A stretch of DNA of 64,000 nucleotides from Polaromonas sp. CF318 (GCF_000282655.1 NZ_AKIV01000076.1:1-64000), one strand, 5' to 3'; numbered from the stretch's first letter, positions 39,941-49,779 are shown. Program-made: numbers and translations. Notes: generated from the letters alone by a model not told the origin.

Positions 39941-40573
39941 ATGACGCTCAAGATCTACGGCACGGCCGCCTCGCGCGCTGCGCGCCCGCTGTGGCTGGTC
40001 CACGAGATGGGCCTGGCCCATGAACACATCCCGCTGCCCTTCACGGGCGGCGCCACACGCACGCCGGAGTTCCTGGCCATCAACCCGAACGGGCGCATTC
40101 CCGTGGTGGACGACGACGGCGTGCTGGTCTGGGAATCCATGGCCTGCGTGCTCTACCTGGCCGAGCGCTTCAAGGCGCCCGGCGTGCCGTTGCTGGCCGC
40201 TCAAGACCATGCTGAGCAGGCCGAGATTTTGCGCTGGAGCTTCTGGGTGGTCACCGAGTGCGAAAAAGACGCGCTGGCGTTTTTGATGCACCGCATCCTG
40301 ATGCCGGCCGAACGCCGCAAGCCCCAACTGGCCGATGACGCGGAACGCCACCTGTTGACGCCGCTGCGCGTGCTTGACCAGCACCTGCAGGCAAGGCCCT
40401 ACCTGGCCGGCGAACGTTTTACCGCGGCCGACATCTGCGTGGCCTCGGTGCTGGCCTGGGTGCAGGGCGGGGCCGGGCTGATGGAGAAATGCCCGCGGGT
40501 AGATGAGTGGCTGCAGCGCTGCCTGTCGCGGCCGGCTTACCGCACGGTGCGTTTGCTGGCCAAGAGCGCCTGA
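39941..40573 (+). CDS. Glutathione S-transferase family protein
   Basis: 210 residues. The N-terminal thioredoxin fold 'LKIYGTAASRAARPLWLVHEMG' contains the likely catalytic Ser/Ala-Ser region. The cis-Pro/'NPNGRIPVVDDDGVLVWESMACVLYLAERF' segment binds glutathione. The helical C-terminal domain has 'RPYLAGERFTAADICVASVLAW'. It may detoxify electrophiles. It follows the HAD gene by 45 bases and converges with hpnE. Confidence 0.9.
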   Translation: MTLKIYGTAASRAARPLWLVHEMGLAHEHIPLPFTGGATRTPEFLAINPNGRIPVVDDDGVLVWESMACVLYLAERFKAPGVPLLAAQDHAEQAEILRWSFWVVTECEKDALAFLMHRILMPAERRKPQLADDAERHLLTPLRVLDQHLQARPYLAGERFTAADICVASVLAWVQGGAGLMEKCPRVDEWLQRCLSRPAYRTVRLLAKSA

Positions 40574-40579
40574 ATCCGC

Positions 40580-41860
40580 TTAATGAAGATGCCGGGCAGC
40601 CTCCAGCCCTGAGCGCACCGCGCCTTCCAGCGTGGCGGGATAGGGCCCGGCGATGTAGTCGCCGCAGGCATACAGGCCGGGCGCGACCTCGGCGCCGGGG
40701 CGCTGCAGACCGGGCGTGCAGGCAAAGGTGGCGCGCTTTTCCACAATGGTCTGCACGGCCTCCATGGCGCCCAGCCCCAGATGCCAGAGTTGTGATTTCG
40801 CCTGCGCCAGCACCTGTGCGGTCAGCGTGGCGCTGTCGCCGCTGCTGGCGCTGATCACAAAGGCCAGAAGGCCGGCCGGGCCGCCGAGCTGCCCCCGGTC
40901 AAACACGAATTGGGCCGGTTCCGCGGCATTGGAAGGCAAGGCCATCATGGGCAGCGGCAGGCGCGCACCCGAAGCCCAGGCATAGACGGTCGTCAAGGCC
41001 TCGTGCTGCAGGCCGTGCGCGCGCGCCAGCCAGTCCACCGCAGCCACGCCGCTGCCTTCAACCAGGCGCGCCGCTTCCTGTGGCGGGCAGGCCAGCACCA
41101 CGCAGTCGAAGGCCGCGCTGGTGTCGGTACTGACGACCCAGCCCGCGCCGACAGGCGCGATGACCTGCACGCGCGCGCCCAGCTGCGGCGCATTGCCCTG
41201 TGCGGCCAGCCAGGCCAGCGCCGCGTCGGGCAGCAGGGCGCTGAGGTCGGTGCGCGGCAGCAGCAGGTTGGAGCCGCCGCTCTCTGAAAAAAGCGCGTCG
41301 CGCATCACGCGCAGGAACACCTGGCCGCTGGCGCGCTCCGCAGGCGTGTTGAGCGCCGAGACGCACAGCGGATCGATCAGCGCAGCCATGGCGCCGGGCG
41401 CCAGGCCGCGGCACAGGTCGGCGACCGACTCATCGGGCGCGCACTGGAATTTCTTGAGCTGCCAGCCCACCGCGAGCTTGAGCATGGAAAGCTTGTCGCC
41501 CATCGGCCAGTCGCGCGCCAGCAGGATGCCGGCGAGCGCATCGAGCGGGGCCGGCAACTGCGGCAGCTTCAGGCCGCCGCCATCGGGAAACTGCAATGTC
41601 AGAGGCATCCTCAGCAGCGTGGCATCGGCGTCCACGCCCAGGTCTTTCATCAGGCGCAGGGTTTCGGCATAGGCGCCTATAAGGATGTGCTGGCCGTTGT
41701 CCAGTGCCACGGCCTGGGCCTGCAGGGTGCCGCCCACGCGGCGCGCGCGCCCGCCCGCGGTACGGGTGGTTTCAAACAGCGTGGCCTGATAGCCCAGACG
41801 CGTGGCCTCCACCGCTGCCGCGCAGCCGGCCCAGCCTGCGCCTATCACCGCAACTCTCAT
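40580..41860 (-). CDS. hpnE: Hydroxysqualene dehydroxylase
   Basis: 426 residues. N-terminal FAD-binding 'MRVAVIGAGWAGCAAAVEATRLGYQATLFETTRTAGGRARRV'. It reduces hydroxysqualene to squalene in the bacterial HpnCDE route to hopanoids. The C-terminal 'YACGDYIAGPYPATLEGAVRSGLEAARHL' closes the flavin fold. It ends the operon hpnC–hpnD–hpnE and starts directly after the hpnD stop. No shc cyclase is in the window. Confidence 0.93.
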   Translation of the reverse strand: MRVAVIGAGWAGCAAAVEATRLGYQATLFETTRTAGGRARRVGGTLQAQAVALDNGQHILIGAYAETLRLMKDLGVDADATLLRMPLTLQFPDGGGLKLPQLPAPLDALAGILLARDWPMGDKLSMLKLAVGWQLKKFQCAPDESVADLCRGLAPGAMAALIDPLCVSALNTPAERASGQVFLRVMRDALFSESGGSNLLLPRTDLSALLPDAALAWLAAQGNAPQLGARVQVIAPVGAGWVVSTDTSAAFDCVVLACPPQEAARLVEGSGVAAVDWLARAHGLQHEALTTVYAWASGARLPLPMMALPSNAAEPAQFVFDRGQLGGPAGLLAFVISASSGDSATLTAQVLAQAKSQLWHLGLGAMEAVQTIVEKRATFACTPGLQRPGAEVAPGLYACGDYIAGPYPATLEGAVRSGLEAARHLH

Positions 41861-42703
41861 TTACACAACTCGCCCGAATGCCTGGGTTTTCCAGGCCAGC
41901 CAGAATTTACGCAGCGGCGTGAGGCTCACGCGCTGGTGCAGCACCTGGTAACCATCGGCGGCGATTTCGCGCAGCAGCGTGCGGTAGATGCTGGCCATCA
42001 TGAGGCCGGGTTTTTGCGCGCGGCGGTCGGTTTCGGGCAGCATGGCCAGCGCTTCGTCGTAAAGCGCCAGGGCGCGCTCGGTCTGGAATTTCATGAGCGC
42101 GGTAAAGCGGTCGGAGTACTGGCGCTTCAATATCTCATGCGCTTTCACGTCGAACTGCTGCAGCTCGTTGACGGGCAGGTAGATGCGCCCGCGCATCGCG
42201 TCTTCACCCACGTCACGGATGATGTTGGTGAGCTGGAAGGCCAGGCCCAGCTTATGGGCGTAGGCCGTGGTGGCTTCGTCGGCCTGGCCGAAAATGCGCG
42301 CGGCGACCTCGCCCACGATGCCTGCCACCAAATGGCAGTACTGCTTGAGTCCGGGGTAGTCGAGGTAGCGGTTTTGCTCGAGGTCCATCTGGCAGCCGTC
42401 GATCACGGCCTGCAGGTGGCGCGCCTCGATGCGGTAGGTGGCGGCCAGCGGCATCAGCGCTTTCATGACCGGGTGCGCAGGCTCACCGGCATAGGATTTC
42501 AGGACCTCGGTTTGCCACCAGGCCAGCTTGGTGCGGGCCACGCCGGGGTCGGTGACCTCGTCGACCACGTCGTCGATCTCGCGGCAAAACGCATAAAAGG
42601 CCGTGATGGCGGCGCGCCGCTCTTTGGGCAAAAACAGGAAGGCGTAATAGAAACTGCTGCCGGATGCGGCGGCTTTTTGCTGGACATACTGCTCGGGCGT
42701 CAT
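41861..42703 (-). CDS. hpnD: Presqualene diphosphate synthase
   Basis: 280 residues. Joins two farnesyl diphosphates. The aspartate-rich motifs are 'EIDDVVDE' (D44, D45, D48) and 'NIIRDVGED' (D164–D168), each binding Mg/diphosphate. It belongs to the squalene/phytoene synthase family. Position between hpnC and hpnE distinguishes it from phytoene synthase. Confidence 0.93.
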   Translation of the reverse strand: MTPEQYVQQKAAASGSSFYYAFLFLPKERRAAITAFYAFCREIDDVVDEVTDPGVARTKLAWWQTEVLKSYAGEPAHPVMKALMPLAATYRIEARHLQAVIDGCQMDLEQNRYLDYPGLKQYCHLVAGIVGEVAARIFGQADEATTAYAHKLGLAFQLTNIIRDVGEDAMRGRIYLPVNELQQFDVKAHEILKRQYSDRFTALMKFQTERALALYDEALAMLPETDRRAQKPGLMMASIYRTLLREIAADGYQVLHQRVSLTPLRKFWLAWKTQAFGRVV

Positions 42704-42746
42704 GCGGCGATTGTCACATGGGATGCCGCGCGGCCAGGGTGCCGGA

Positions 42747-43610
42747 TCAGCGCATCAACAAGGCGCGCCAGCCCATCAGCAACAAGTCCCAGGGCTTGAG
42801 TTTTGGGCGCCGCTGCAAGGTGTTAAAGCCTTGCGCTTCTATCTTGTCCAGGATGCGCAGGCCGCCTTGCACCACCAGGCGCAGCTCCCAGCCTCCGCGC
42901 CCGGGTATCTTTTTGCATAGAGGTGCACCCCTGAGCATCATGGCCCGTGCGGCATGCACATGGGCCGCTATCAGCGCGAGGGTGGCCGGGTTGGCTTGCA
43001 GCGCCAGCAACTGCGCTTCATCGACGCCGTGGCGGACCCAGGCATCAGCCGGCAGGTAGATGCGCCCGCGAGGGATGTCCACGCCCAGGTCTTGCCAGAA
43101 GTTGATCAGTTGCAGGGCGCTGCAGATGTCGTCGCTCATTTGCAGCGAAGCCGCGTCCTGGATGCCGTAGAGGTGCAGCAGCAGCCGGCCCACGGGATTG
43201 GCTGAGCGATTGCAGTAGTCCAGCAGTTCGGTTTCGTCGGCATAACGTTGCTTGACCGCGTCCTGTTCGAAGGCGCTCAGCAGGTCGGCCAGTAGCTTGA
43301 CGGGCAGTTCGAACCGCGCCATCTGGGGCCGCAGCCGCTCGAAGACCGGCGCCCAGCGCGGGGAGGGCGGTAAACCTGCCGCGGTCGCCATCAGGTCGGC
43401 GCGGTAGGCGGCCAGCTCGTCCAGGCGGGCCTGCGGCGTGGCCTGGCCCTCATCGGCGATGTCGTCGGCCGTGCGGGCAAACCAGTAAATCGCCGCGATG
43501 GGCGGGCGCAGCCGCGGCGGGCACAGCAGCGAGGCCACGGGGAAGTTTTCATAGTGCGACACCCCTTGAAGGGGAACCGGGGCGCTGGGCTGTTGGAGGC
43601 CTGGGGTCAT
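42747..43610 (-). CDS. hpnC: Hydroxysqualene synthase
   Basis: 287 residues, same fold as hpnD. Motifs 'ARTADDIADE' (D49, D50, D53) and 'NFWQDLGVD'. Converts presqualene diphosphate to hydroxysqualene. First gene of the hpnCDE operon, divergent from the RND efflux pair, with the promoter and operator at 43626–43675 between them. Confidence 0.93.
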   Translation of the reverse strand: MTPGLQQPSAPVPLQGVSHYENFPVASLLCPPRLRPPIAAIYWFARTADDIADEGQATPQARLDELAAYRADLMATAAGLPPSPRWAPVFERLRPQMARFELPVKLLADLLSAFEQDAVKQRYADETELLDYCNRSANPVGRLLLHLYGIQDAASLQMSDDICSALQLINFWQDLGVDIPRGRIYLPADAWVRHGVDEAQLLALQANPATLALIAAHVHAARAMMLRGAPLCKKIPGRGGWELRLVVQGGLRILDKIEAQGFNTLQRRPKLKPWDLLLMGWRALLMR

Positions 43611-43625
43611 GCGGGCGATTGTCGC

Positions 43626-43654
43626 TTGACAAGCCTGGGCATTTACCCTAGATT
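43626..43654 (+). promoter_or_regulatory. Promoter of the RND efflux pair
   Basis: -35 TTGACA (43626–43631), 17-bp spacer, -10 TAGATT (43649–43654). Near-consensus sigma-70 elements, about 80 bases upstream of the adaptor gene. Confidence 0.65.
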
Positions 43655-43675
43655 ACTAACCGGTCAGTCAGTAGT
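43655..43675. promoter_or_regulatory. TetR-type operator over the start site
   Basis: ACTAACCGGTCAGT (43655–43668) is a palindrome with one mismatched pair, followed by CAGTAGT. Centred on ACCGGT and placed just after the -10, it looks like a TetR-family operator. No regulator gene lies beside it. Confidence 0.5.
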
Positions 43676-43733
43676 GAGTTTTCTAAGCTTTCGCCTGGCT
43701 GCATGCCGTCCGAGTTTTCACACCAATCCGACC

Positions 43734-44894
43734 ATGAATAAAACCGTTTTCTCCGTGGTGGGCGCTGCCGTGCTGCTGGCCGCCTGTTCCAAGTCCGCCC
43801 CGCCCGAAGAGCCGGTTCGCGCCGTGAAGGTGCTCACTGTGGGGGCCAATGCGTTTTCGTCCAGCCATGAATATGCGGGCGAAGTCAAAGCCCAGGTCGA
43901 GTCGAGGCTGGGCTTTCGGGTAGGCGGCAAGATCATCAAGCGCCAGGCCGAGCTCGGCCAGCGCGTCAAGGCCGGGCAGGTGCTGGCCCAGCTGGACCCG
44001 CAGGACTTCAGGCTGGCCGCCGATTCGGCCCGCGCCCAGGTGGCCGCAGCCACCACCAACCGCGACCTGGCCGCCGCCGACTTCAAGCGCTACAAGGAGC
44101 TCAAGGAGCAGAACTTCATCAGCGGCGCCGAACTGGAACGCCGCGAAACCACCCTCAAGGCGGCGCAGGCGCAGCTCGAGCAGGCGCAATCGCAGTTCGC
44201 GGTGCAGGGCAACCAGGCCAATTACGCGGCGCTGGTGGCCGATGTATCGGGTGTGGTGACCGCCATCGAGGCCGAGCCGGGCCAGGTTGTGGCGGCAGGC
44301 GCGCCGGTGGTGCGCATCGCGGCCGACGGCGTGCGCGACGTGGTGTTCTCGGTGCCCGAAGACAAGGTGGCCGGCATCAAGGCCGGCTCAGCGGTCAAGA
44401 TACGCGTCTGGTCGCAAAACGCCGATCTGGCCGGTAAGGTTCGGGAAGTCGCCGCCAGCAGCGACCCGGTCACGCGCACCTACACCGTCAAGGTTTCTAT
44501 CGATGCCAAGGAGCCGCCGCCGCTGGGCGCTACGGTGTATGTGGTGCCGGAATCGGGCACCGCCGTCGGCGTGCCGGTGATCAAGCTGCCGACCACGGCG
44601 CTGCGCCAGGAAGGCAAGGCCACGGCCGTGTGGGTGGTCGACAAAGCCAGCATGACGGTCAAGCCGCAAATCATCCAGGTCGCCACGGCCGATGGCAACG
44701 AAGTGGTGGTGGGCTCGGGACTGCAGGCCGGCATGCTGGTTGTGAGCGCCGGTGTGCATGTGCTGTCGCCGGGCCAGAAAGTGACCTTCTACCAGCCCAG
44801 CGTGGCGCTGGCCGGCGCGACGCCGGCGCAGGCCAGCCCGAATGCCATGGCTGCCGCCGCGGCACCCGCATCCGCTGCCTCCGGCGCGAAGTGA
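43734..44894 (+). CDS. RND efflux periplasmic adaptor lipoprotein
   Basis: 386 residues. A lipoprotein signal with lipobox LAAC (Cys18). Membrane-fusion domains follow: a lipoyl half ('SRLGFRVGGKIIKRQAELGQRVKAGQVLAQLDP'), coiled-coil hairpin, second lipoyl half ('ALVADVSGVVTAIEAEPGQVV') and beta-barrel. It bridges the inner-membrane pump to an outer-membrane channel. The ATG at 43734 gives the lipobox; earlier frame starts do not. The pump gene starts 8 bases later; no channel gene is adjacent. Confidence 0.92.
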   Translation: MNKTVFSVVGAAVLLAACSKSAPPEEPVRAVKVLTVGANAFSSSHEYAGEVKAQVESRLGFRVGGKIIKRQAELGQRVKAGQVLAQLDPQDFRLAADSARAQVAAATTNRDLAAADFKRYKELKEQNFISGAELERRETTLKAAQAQLEQAQSQFAVQGNQANYAALVADVSGVVTAIEAEPGQVVAAGAPVVRIAADGVRDVVFSVPEDKVAGIKAGSAVKIRVWSQNADLAGKVREVAASSDPVTRTYTVKVSIDAKEPPPLGATVYVVPESGTAVGVPVIKLPTTALRQEGKATAVWVVDKASMTVKPQIIQVATADGNEVVVGSGLQAGMLVVSAGVHVLSPGQKVTFYQPSVALAGATPAQASPNAMAAAAAPASAASGAK

Positions 44895-44901
44895 GGCGGC
44901 C

Positions 44902-47900
44902 ATGACGCAAGCCCATCACGACGACGGCCACGGCGCTGCCGGAGAACTCGCCTCGCCCTCGACCCGCTTCAATCTCTCCAAATGGGCGCTGGACCATCCG
45001 GCGCTCACGCGCTACCTGTTGCTGGTGCTGATGATCCTGGGCTTCGCGTCCTATTTCCAGCTCGGTCAGGACGAGGATCCGCCATTCACCTTCCGCGCCA
45101 TGGTGGTGCGCACCTACTGGCCCGGCGCCACGGCGCAGCAGGTGGCCGAGCAGGTCACCGACAAGCTGGAGCGTACGCTGCAGGAGGCGCCGTATGCCGA
45201 CCGCATCCGCAGCTATTCCAAGCCGGGCGAGTCGCAGATCATTTTCCAGATCAAGGACTCTTCCAAGCCCAGCGAGGTCGCCAACGTCTGGTATTCGGTG
45301 CGCAAGAAAATCGGCGACATGCGCGGCACCCTGCCGGGCGGCATCCAGGGGCCGTTCTTCAATGACGAGTTCGGCGATGTCTATGGCGTGATCTACGCCC
45401 TCGAATCCGACGGTTTCAACTACGCCGAGCTCAAGACCTTTGCCGACGACGTGCGCCAGCAACTGCTGCGCGTGCCCGACGTGAGCAAGGTCGAACTCTT
45501 CGGCGTGCAGGACGAAAAAGTCTTCATCGAGATCTCGCAAAAACGCCTGGCGCAGCTGGGGCTGGACTTGAACCAGGTGCTGGCCCAGCTCGGCCAGCAA
45601 AACGCCATTGAGGCGGCCGGCGCCGTGCAGACGCCGCTGGACGTGGTGCAGGTGCGCGTGGCGGGCCAGTTCGAAGTGATAGAGCAGCTGCGCGCCATGC
45701 CGATACGCGGCAGCTCGGGCGGCCAGCTGCAGCTGGGCGACATCGCCGAGATCAAACGCGGTTATGTGGACCCGCCTTCCGTGAAGGTGCACCACCAGGG
45801 CAAGGAAGTGATCGCGCTGGGCGTCTCCATGGCCAAGGGCGGCGACATCATCGCGCTGGGCAAGTCGCTCACGGCGCTGTCGGAGCGCATCGACAAGACC
45901 CTGCCGGCCGGCATCAAGCTGGTGAACGTGCAGAACCAGCCCAAGGCGGTGTCCACTTCGGTGAACGAGTTCGTGCGCGTGCTGATCGAGGCGGTGGTGA
46001 TCGTGCTGGCGGTCAGCTTCATCAGCCTGGGCTTTCACAAACGCCCGGACAACGGATCGGGCCCCTTGCCGCTCTGGAAGCGCTACTACATCGACATGCG
46101 GCCCGGCCTGGTGGTGGGCATCACCATCCCGCTGGTGCTGAGCCTGACCTTCCTGGCCATGTGGTACTACGGCATAGGCCTGCACAAGATTTCGCTGGGC
46201 TCGCTGATCATCGCGCTGGGCCTGCTGGTGGACGACGCCATCATTGCCGTCGAGATGATGGTGCGCAAGATGGAGGAGGGCTACGACAAGGTGCGCGCCG
46301 CCACCTTCGCCTATGAAATCACCGCCATGCCCATGCTGACGGGCACGCTGATCACTGCCACGGGTTTTCTGCCCATAGGCCTGGCCAAGTCCACCACCGG
46401 TGAATACACCTTCGCGATTTTCGCGGTGACGGTGATCGCTCTGGTGCTCAGCTGGATCGTCTCGGTGTACTTCGTGCCCTATCTGGGCACGCTGCTGCTC
46501 AAGGTGCCGCCGCACGTGCAGGAAGTGGCTGCCGGCAAGGACAGCCCGCACGAGATGTTCGACAGCCCGTTTTACAGCAACTTCCGAAAAACGGTGGACT
46601 GGTGCGTGGAGCACCGCTGGCTCACCATAGGCGCCACCGTGCTGATCTTCGTGCTGGGCATCGTGGGCATGGGCAAGGTGCAGCAGCAGTTCTTCCCCGA
46701 CTCCAGCCGGCCCGAGATCATGGTCGACATCTGGTTCCCCGAAGGCACTTCGTTTGCCGCCAACGAGGCCACTGCCAAACGCGTGGAGCAGCGCCTGATG
46801 CGGGAGGAGGGGGTGAGCTCGGTCAGCACCTGGGTGGGCTCGGGCGTGCCGCGCTTTTACCTACCGCTGGACCAGGTCTTTCCGCAGACCAACGTCTCGC
46901 AGATGATCGTGCTGCCCAAGGACCTGAAGGTGCGCGAGTCGCTGCGTATCAAGCTGCCCGCCCTGCTGGCCACCGAATTCCCCGAGGTGCGCGGCCGCGT
47001 CAAGCTGCTGCCCAACGGCCCACCCGTGCCTTACCCGGTGCAGTTCCGCGTGGTGGGTATAGACCCGCTGGTGCTGCGCGAGCGCGCCGACGAGGTCAAG
47101 GCGGTGATGCGTGAAAGCGGCAACACGCGCGGCGTGAACGATAACTGGAACGAATCGGTGAAAGTGCTGCGCCTCGAGGTGGACCAGGCCAAGGCGCGCG
47201 CGCTGGGCGTGACCAGCCAGTCGATCGCCCAGGCCTCGCGCACCATCCTGGCCGGCACGCCCGTGGGCCAATTCCGCGAAGGCGACAAGCTGATCGATAT
47301 CGTGCTGCGCCAGCCGCTGGATGAACGCAACGCGATCACCGACATCGGCAACGCCTACCTGCCCACGGCATCGGGCAAATCGATTCCACTCACGCAGATC
47401 GCCAAGCCGGTGTTCACCTGGGAGCCGGGCGTGATGTGGCGCGAGAACCGCGACTACGCCATCACGGTGCAGAGCGACATCGTCGAAGGCATGCAGGGTG
47501 CCACGGTCACGCAGGAACTGATGCCCAAGCTCAAGGCGCTGGAAGCGAAATGGCTGGAAAAAGGCATGATGGGTTACCGCATCCAGGTGGCCGGCGCGGT
47601 GGAGGAAAGCAGCAAGGGCTCGTCCTCGATTGTTGCCGGCCTGCCGGTCGCGCTGTTTATCGTACTCACCCTGCTGATGCTGCAACTGCACAGCTTCAGC
47701 CGGTCGATGCTGGCCTTTGTGACGGGCTTCATGGGCATCGCGGGCGTGGCAGGGGCGCTGCTGGCGCTGAACCGGCCTTTCGGTTTCGTCGCGCTGCTGG
47801 GCGTGATCGCGCTGTTCGGCATGATCATCCGCAACTCGGTGATCCTGATCGACCAGATCGAACAGGACCGCGCCCGCGGCGTGCCGACCTGGAATGCAAT

Positions 47901-48150
47901 CGTCGAGGCGGCCGTGCGCCGGCTGCGGCCCATCGTGCTGACGGCCGCCGCCGCCGTGCTGGCCATGATCCCGCTGTCGCGCAGCGTGTTCTGGGGGCCG
48001 ATGGCGGTCGCCATTATGGGCGGCCTGATTGTGGCGACGGTGCTGACTTTGCTGGCTTTGCCGGCGATGTACGCTGCCTGGTTCCGGGTCAAACGCGAAG
48101 ACAGGCTGCAAGCCGGGCCGCCCACGGCCGAAAAGCCATTGCCGGCCTGA
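44902..48150 (+). CDS. RND efflux pump, inner-membrane subunit
   Basis: 1082 residues. Proton-driven transporter of the AcrB/HAE1 family. The TM4 proton-relay region 'LGLLVDDAIIAVEM' contains the two adjacent aspartates. The first membrane helix is 'YLLLVLMILGFASYFQL', with porter domains ('QDEDPPFTFRAMVVRTYWPGATAQQVAEQVTDKLE'). It resembles the divergent branch of AcrB-like pumps found with single-gene adaptors. Substrates are unknown, and a TolC-type protein from elsewhere is needed. Confidence 0.93.
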   Translation: MTQAHHDDGHGAAGELASPSTRFNLSKWALDHPALTRYLLLVLMILGFASYFQLGQDEDPPFTFRAMVVRTYWPGATAQQVAEQVTDKLERTLQEAPYADRIRSYSKPGESQIIFQIKDSSKPSEVANVWYSVRKKIGDMRGTLPGGIQGPFFNDEFGDVYGVIYALESDGFNYAELKTFADDVRQQLLRVPDVSKVELFGVQDEKVFIEISQKRLAQLGLDLNQVLAQLGQQNAIEAAGAVQTPLDVVQVRVAGQFEVIEQLRAMPIRGSSGGQLQLGDIAEIKRGYVDPPSVKVHHQGKEVIALGVSMAKGGDIIALGKSLTALSERIDKTLPAGIKLVNVQNQPKAVSTSVNEFVRVLIEAVVIVLAVSFISLGFHKRPDNGSGPLPLWKRYYIDMRPGLVVGITIPLVLSLTFLAMWYYGIGLHKISLGSLIIALGLLVDDAIIAVEMMVRKMEEGYDKVRAATFAYEITAMPMLTGTLITATGFLPIGLAKSTTGEYTFAIFAVTVIALVLSWIVSVYFVPYLGTLLLKVPPHVQEVAAGKDSPHEMFDSPFYSNFRKTVDWCVEHRWLTIGATVLIFVLGIVGMGKVQQQFFPDSSRPEIMVDIWFPEGTSFAANEATAKRVEQRLMREEGVSSVSTWVGSGVPRFYLPLDQVFPQTNVSQMIVLPKDLKVRESLRIKLPALLATEFPEVRGRVKLLPNGPPVPYPVQFRVVGIDPLVLRERADEVKAVMRESGNTRGVNDNWNESVKVLRLEVDQAKARALGVTSQSIAQASRTILAGTPVGQFREGDKLIDIVLRQPLDERNAITDIGNAYLPTASGKSIPLTQIAKPVFTWEPGVMWRENRDYAITVQSDIVEGMQGATVTQELMPKLKALEAKWLEKGMMGYRIQVAGAVEESSKGSSSIVAGLPVALFIVLTLLMLQLHSFSRSMLAFVTGFMGIAGVAGALLALNRPFGFVALLGVIALFGMIIRNSVILIDQIEQDRARGVPTWNAIVEAAVRRLRPIVLTAAAAVLAMIPLSRSVFWGPMAVAIMGGLIVATVLTLLALPAMYAAWFRVKREDRLQAGPPTAEKPLPA

Positions 48151-48224
48151 TTCTTTGCGGCCGCCCGCCCGGACGCAAAAACCGGGCGCGATACGGCTAA
48201 AATAGAGAGTTGACCGATTTCAAG

Positions 48225-48258
48225 CGGGGATTCGGAGGTTTTTCGGATTCCCGTTTTT
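48225..48258 (+). terminator. Terminator after the RND pair
   Basis: CGGGGATTCGG (48225–48235) pairs, with G·T pairs, with TTCGGATTCCCG (48242–48253), and TTTTT follows. Confidence 0.6.
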
Positions 48259-48267
48259 ATTTCCGGC

Positions 48268-48354
48268 GCGCGGGTGGCGAAATTGGTAGACGCACCAGGT
48301 TTAGGTCCTGACGCCAGCAATGGTGTGGGGGTTCGAGTCCCCCCCCGCGCACCA
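48268..48354 (+). tRNA. tRNA-Leu (anticodon TAG)
   Basis: GCGCGGG (48268–48274) pairs with CCCGCGC (48344–48350), discriminator A at 48351, CCA encoded at 48352–48354. The anticodon loop TTTAGGT gives TAG. The long variable arm fits a leucine tRNA. It precedes tig. Confidence 0.97.
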
Positions 48355-48468
48355 CCCTGAGGCTTGCGGACGGCAGTTCTTGCGTCCATGCATTCAGGCG
48401 TTGCGGAAATCCGCGACATGCCAGGTGAAAACCTGTTTTGACTATTTTTTGATCTTAGGAAGACCATC

Positions 48469-49779
48469 ATGGCCGTGACTGTTGAAACCCTTGAAAAGCT
48501 CGAGCGCAAGATGACGCTCACGCTGCCCGTCAACACCATCCAGTCGGAAGTTGACACCCGCCTCAAGCGCCTGGCCCGCACGGTCAAGATGGACGGTTTC
48601 CGTCCCGGCAAGGTCCCCATGAATGTCGTGGCCCAGCGCTACGGCTATTCGGTGCACTACGAGGTCATGAACGACAAGGTCGGTGAAGCCTTCGCCGTGG
48701 CCGCCAACGAAGCCAAGCTGCGCGTTGCCGGCCAGCCCCGCATCAGCGAAAAAGAGGGCGCTCCAGAAGGCGAACTCGCATTCGACGCGGTCTTCGAGGT
48801 CTATCCCGAAGTCAAGATCGCCGACTTGTCGGGTGCCCAGGTCGAAAAAGTCAGCGCCGAAGTCAGCGACGCGGCCATCGACAAGACCCTGGACATCCTG
48901 CGCAAGCAGCGCCGCACCTTTGCCCAGCGCGCCGCCGACGCGCCCGCGCAGGACGGCGACCGCGCCACCATCGACTTTGAAGGCAAGATCGACGGCGAAC
49001 CTTTCGCCGGCGGCAAGGCCGAGGACTACCAGTTCCTGATCGGCGACGGCCAGATGCTCAAGGAGTTCGAAGACGCCGTGCGCGGCATGAAGACCGGCGA
49101 AAGCAAGACCTTCCCGCTGAACTTCCCGGCCGACTACCACGGCAAGGACGTGGCCGGCAAACAGGCCGACTTCCTCGTGACGGTCAAGAAGATCGAAGCC
49201 GCGCACCTGCCTGAAGTCAATGAAGCGCTGGCCAAGTCCCTGGGCATTGCCGATGCGACGGTTGAAGGCCTGCGCGCCGACATCAAGAAAAACCTCGAGC
49301 GCGAAGTCAAGTTCCGCCTGCTGGCCCGCAACAAGAACGCCGTGATGGACGCGCTGGTCGCCAATGCCGAACTCGACCTGCCCAAGTCCAGCGTGCAGGC
49401 TGAACTGGACCGCATGGTCGAAGGCGCCCGCGCCGACCTCAAGCAGCGCGGCATCAAGGACGCCGACAAGGCGCCGATTCCCGAAGAAATCTTCCGCCCG
49501 CAAGCCGAAAAGCGCGTGCGCCTGGGCCTGGTGGTTGCTGAACTGGTGCGCACCAACGAGCTGCAGGCCAAGCCCGAGCAGCTCAAGGCCCACATCGAAG
49601 AGCTGGCCGCCAGCTACGAAAAACCGCAGGACGTGGTGCGCTGGTACCTGAGCGACAACCGCCGCATGGCGGAAGTCGAGGCGGTTGTAATCGAAAACAA
49701 CGTCACCGACTTCGTGCTGGGCAAGGCCAAGGTCACCGAAAAAGCCATTTCCTTCGACGACCTGATGGGCCAGAACTGA
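48469..49779 (+). CDS. tig: Trigger factor
   Basis: 436 residues. Ribosome-bound chaperone with peptidyl-prolyl isomerase activity. Domains in order: the ribosome-binding tail with 'DGFRPGKVPMNVVAQRYG' (near residue 45), the FKBP-type PPIase domain ('DGDRATIDFEGKIDGEPFAGGKAEDYQFLIGDGQMLKEFEDAVRGMKTGE') and the helical C-terminal chaperone domain. First of the conserved tig–clpP–clpX–lon run. Confidence 0.97.
   Translation: MAVTVETLEKLERKMTLTLPVNTIQSEVDTRLKRLARTVKMDGFRPGKVPMNVVAQRYGYSVHYEVMNDKVGEAFAVAANEAKLRVAGQPRISEKEGAPEGELAFDAVFEVYPEVKIADLSGAQVEKVSAEVSDAAIDKTLDILRKQRRTFAQRAADAPAQDGDRATIDFEGKIDGEPFAGGKAEDYQFLIGDGQMLKEFEDAVRGMKTGESKTFPLNFPADYHGKDVAGKQADFLVTVKKIEAAHLPEVNEALAKSLGIADATVEGLRADIKKNLEREVKFRLLARNKNAVMDALVANAELDLPKSSVQAELDRMVEGARADLKQRGIKDADKAPIPEEIFRPQAEKRVRLGLVVAELVRTNELQAKPEQLKAHIEELAASYEKPQDVVRWYLSDNRRMAEVEAVVIENNVTDFVLGKAKVTEKAISFDDLMGQN

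Noticed and set aside
44671..46614. 647-codon minus-strand frame opposite the RND pump
   Set aside because: His/Gln/Arg-rich antisense translation typical of high-GC shadows.
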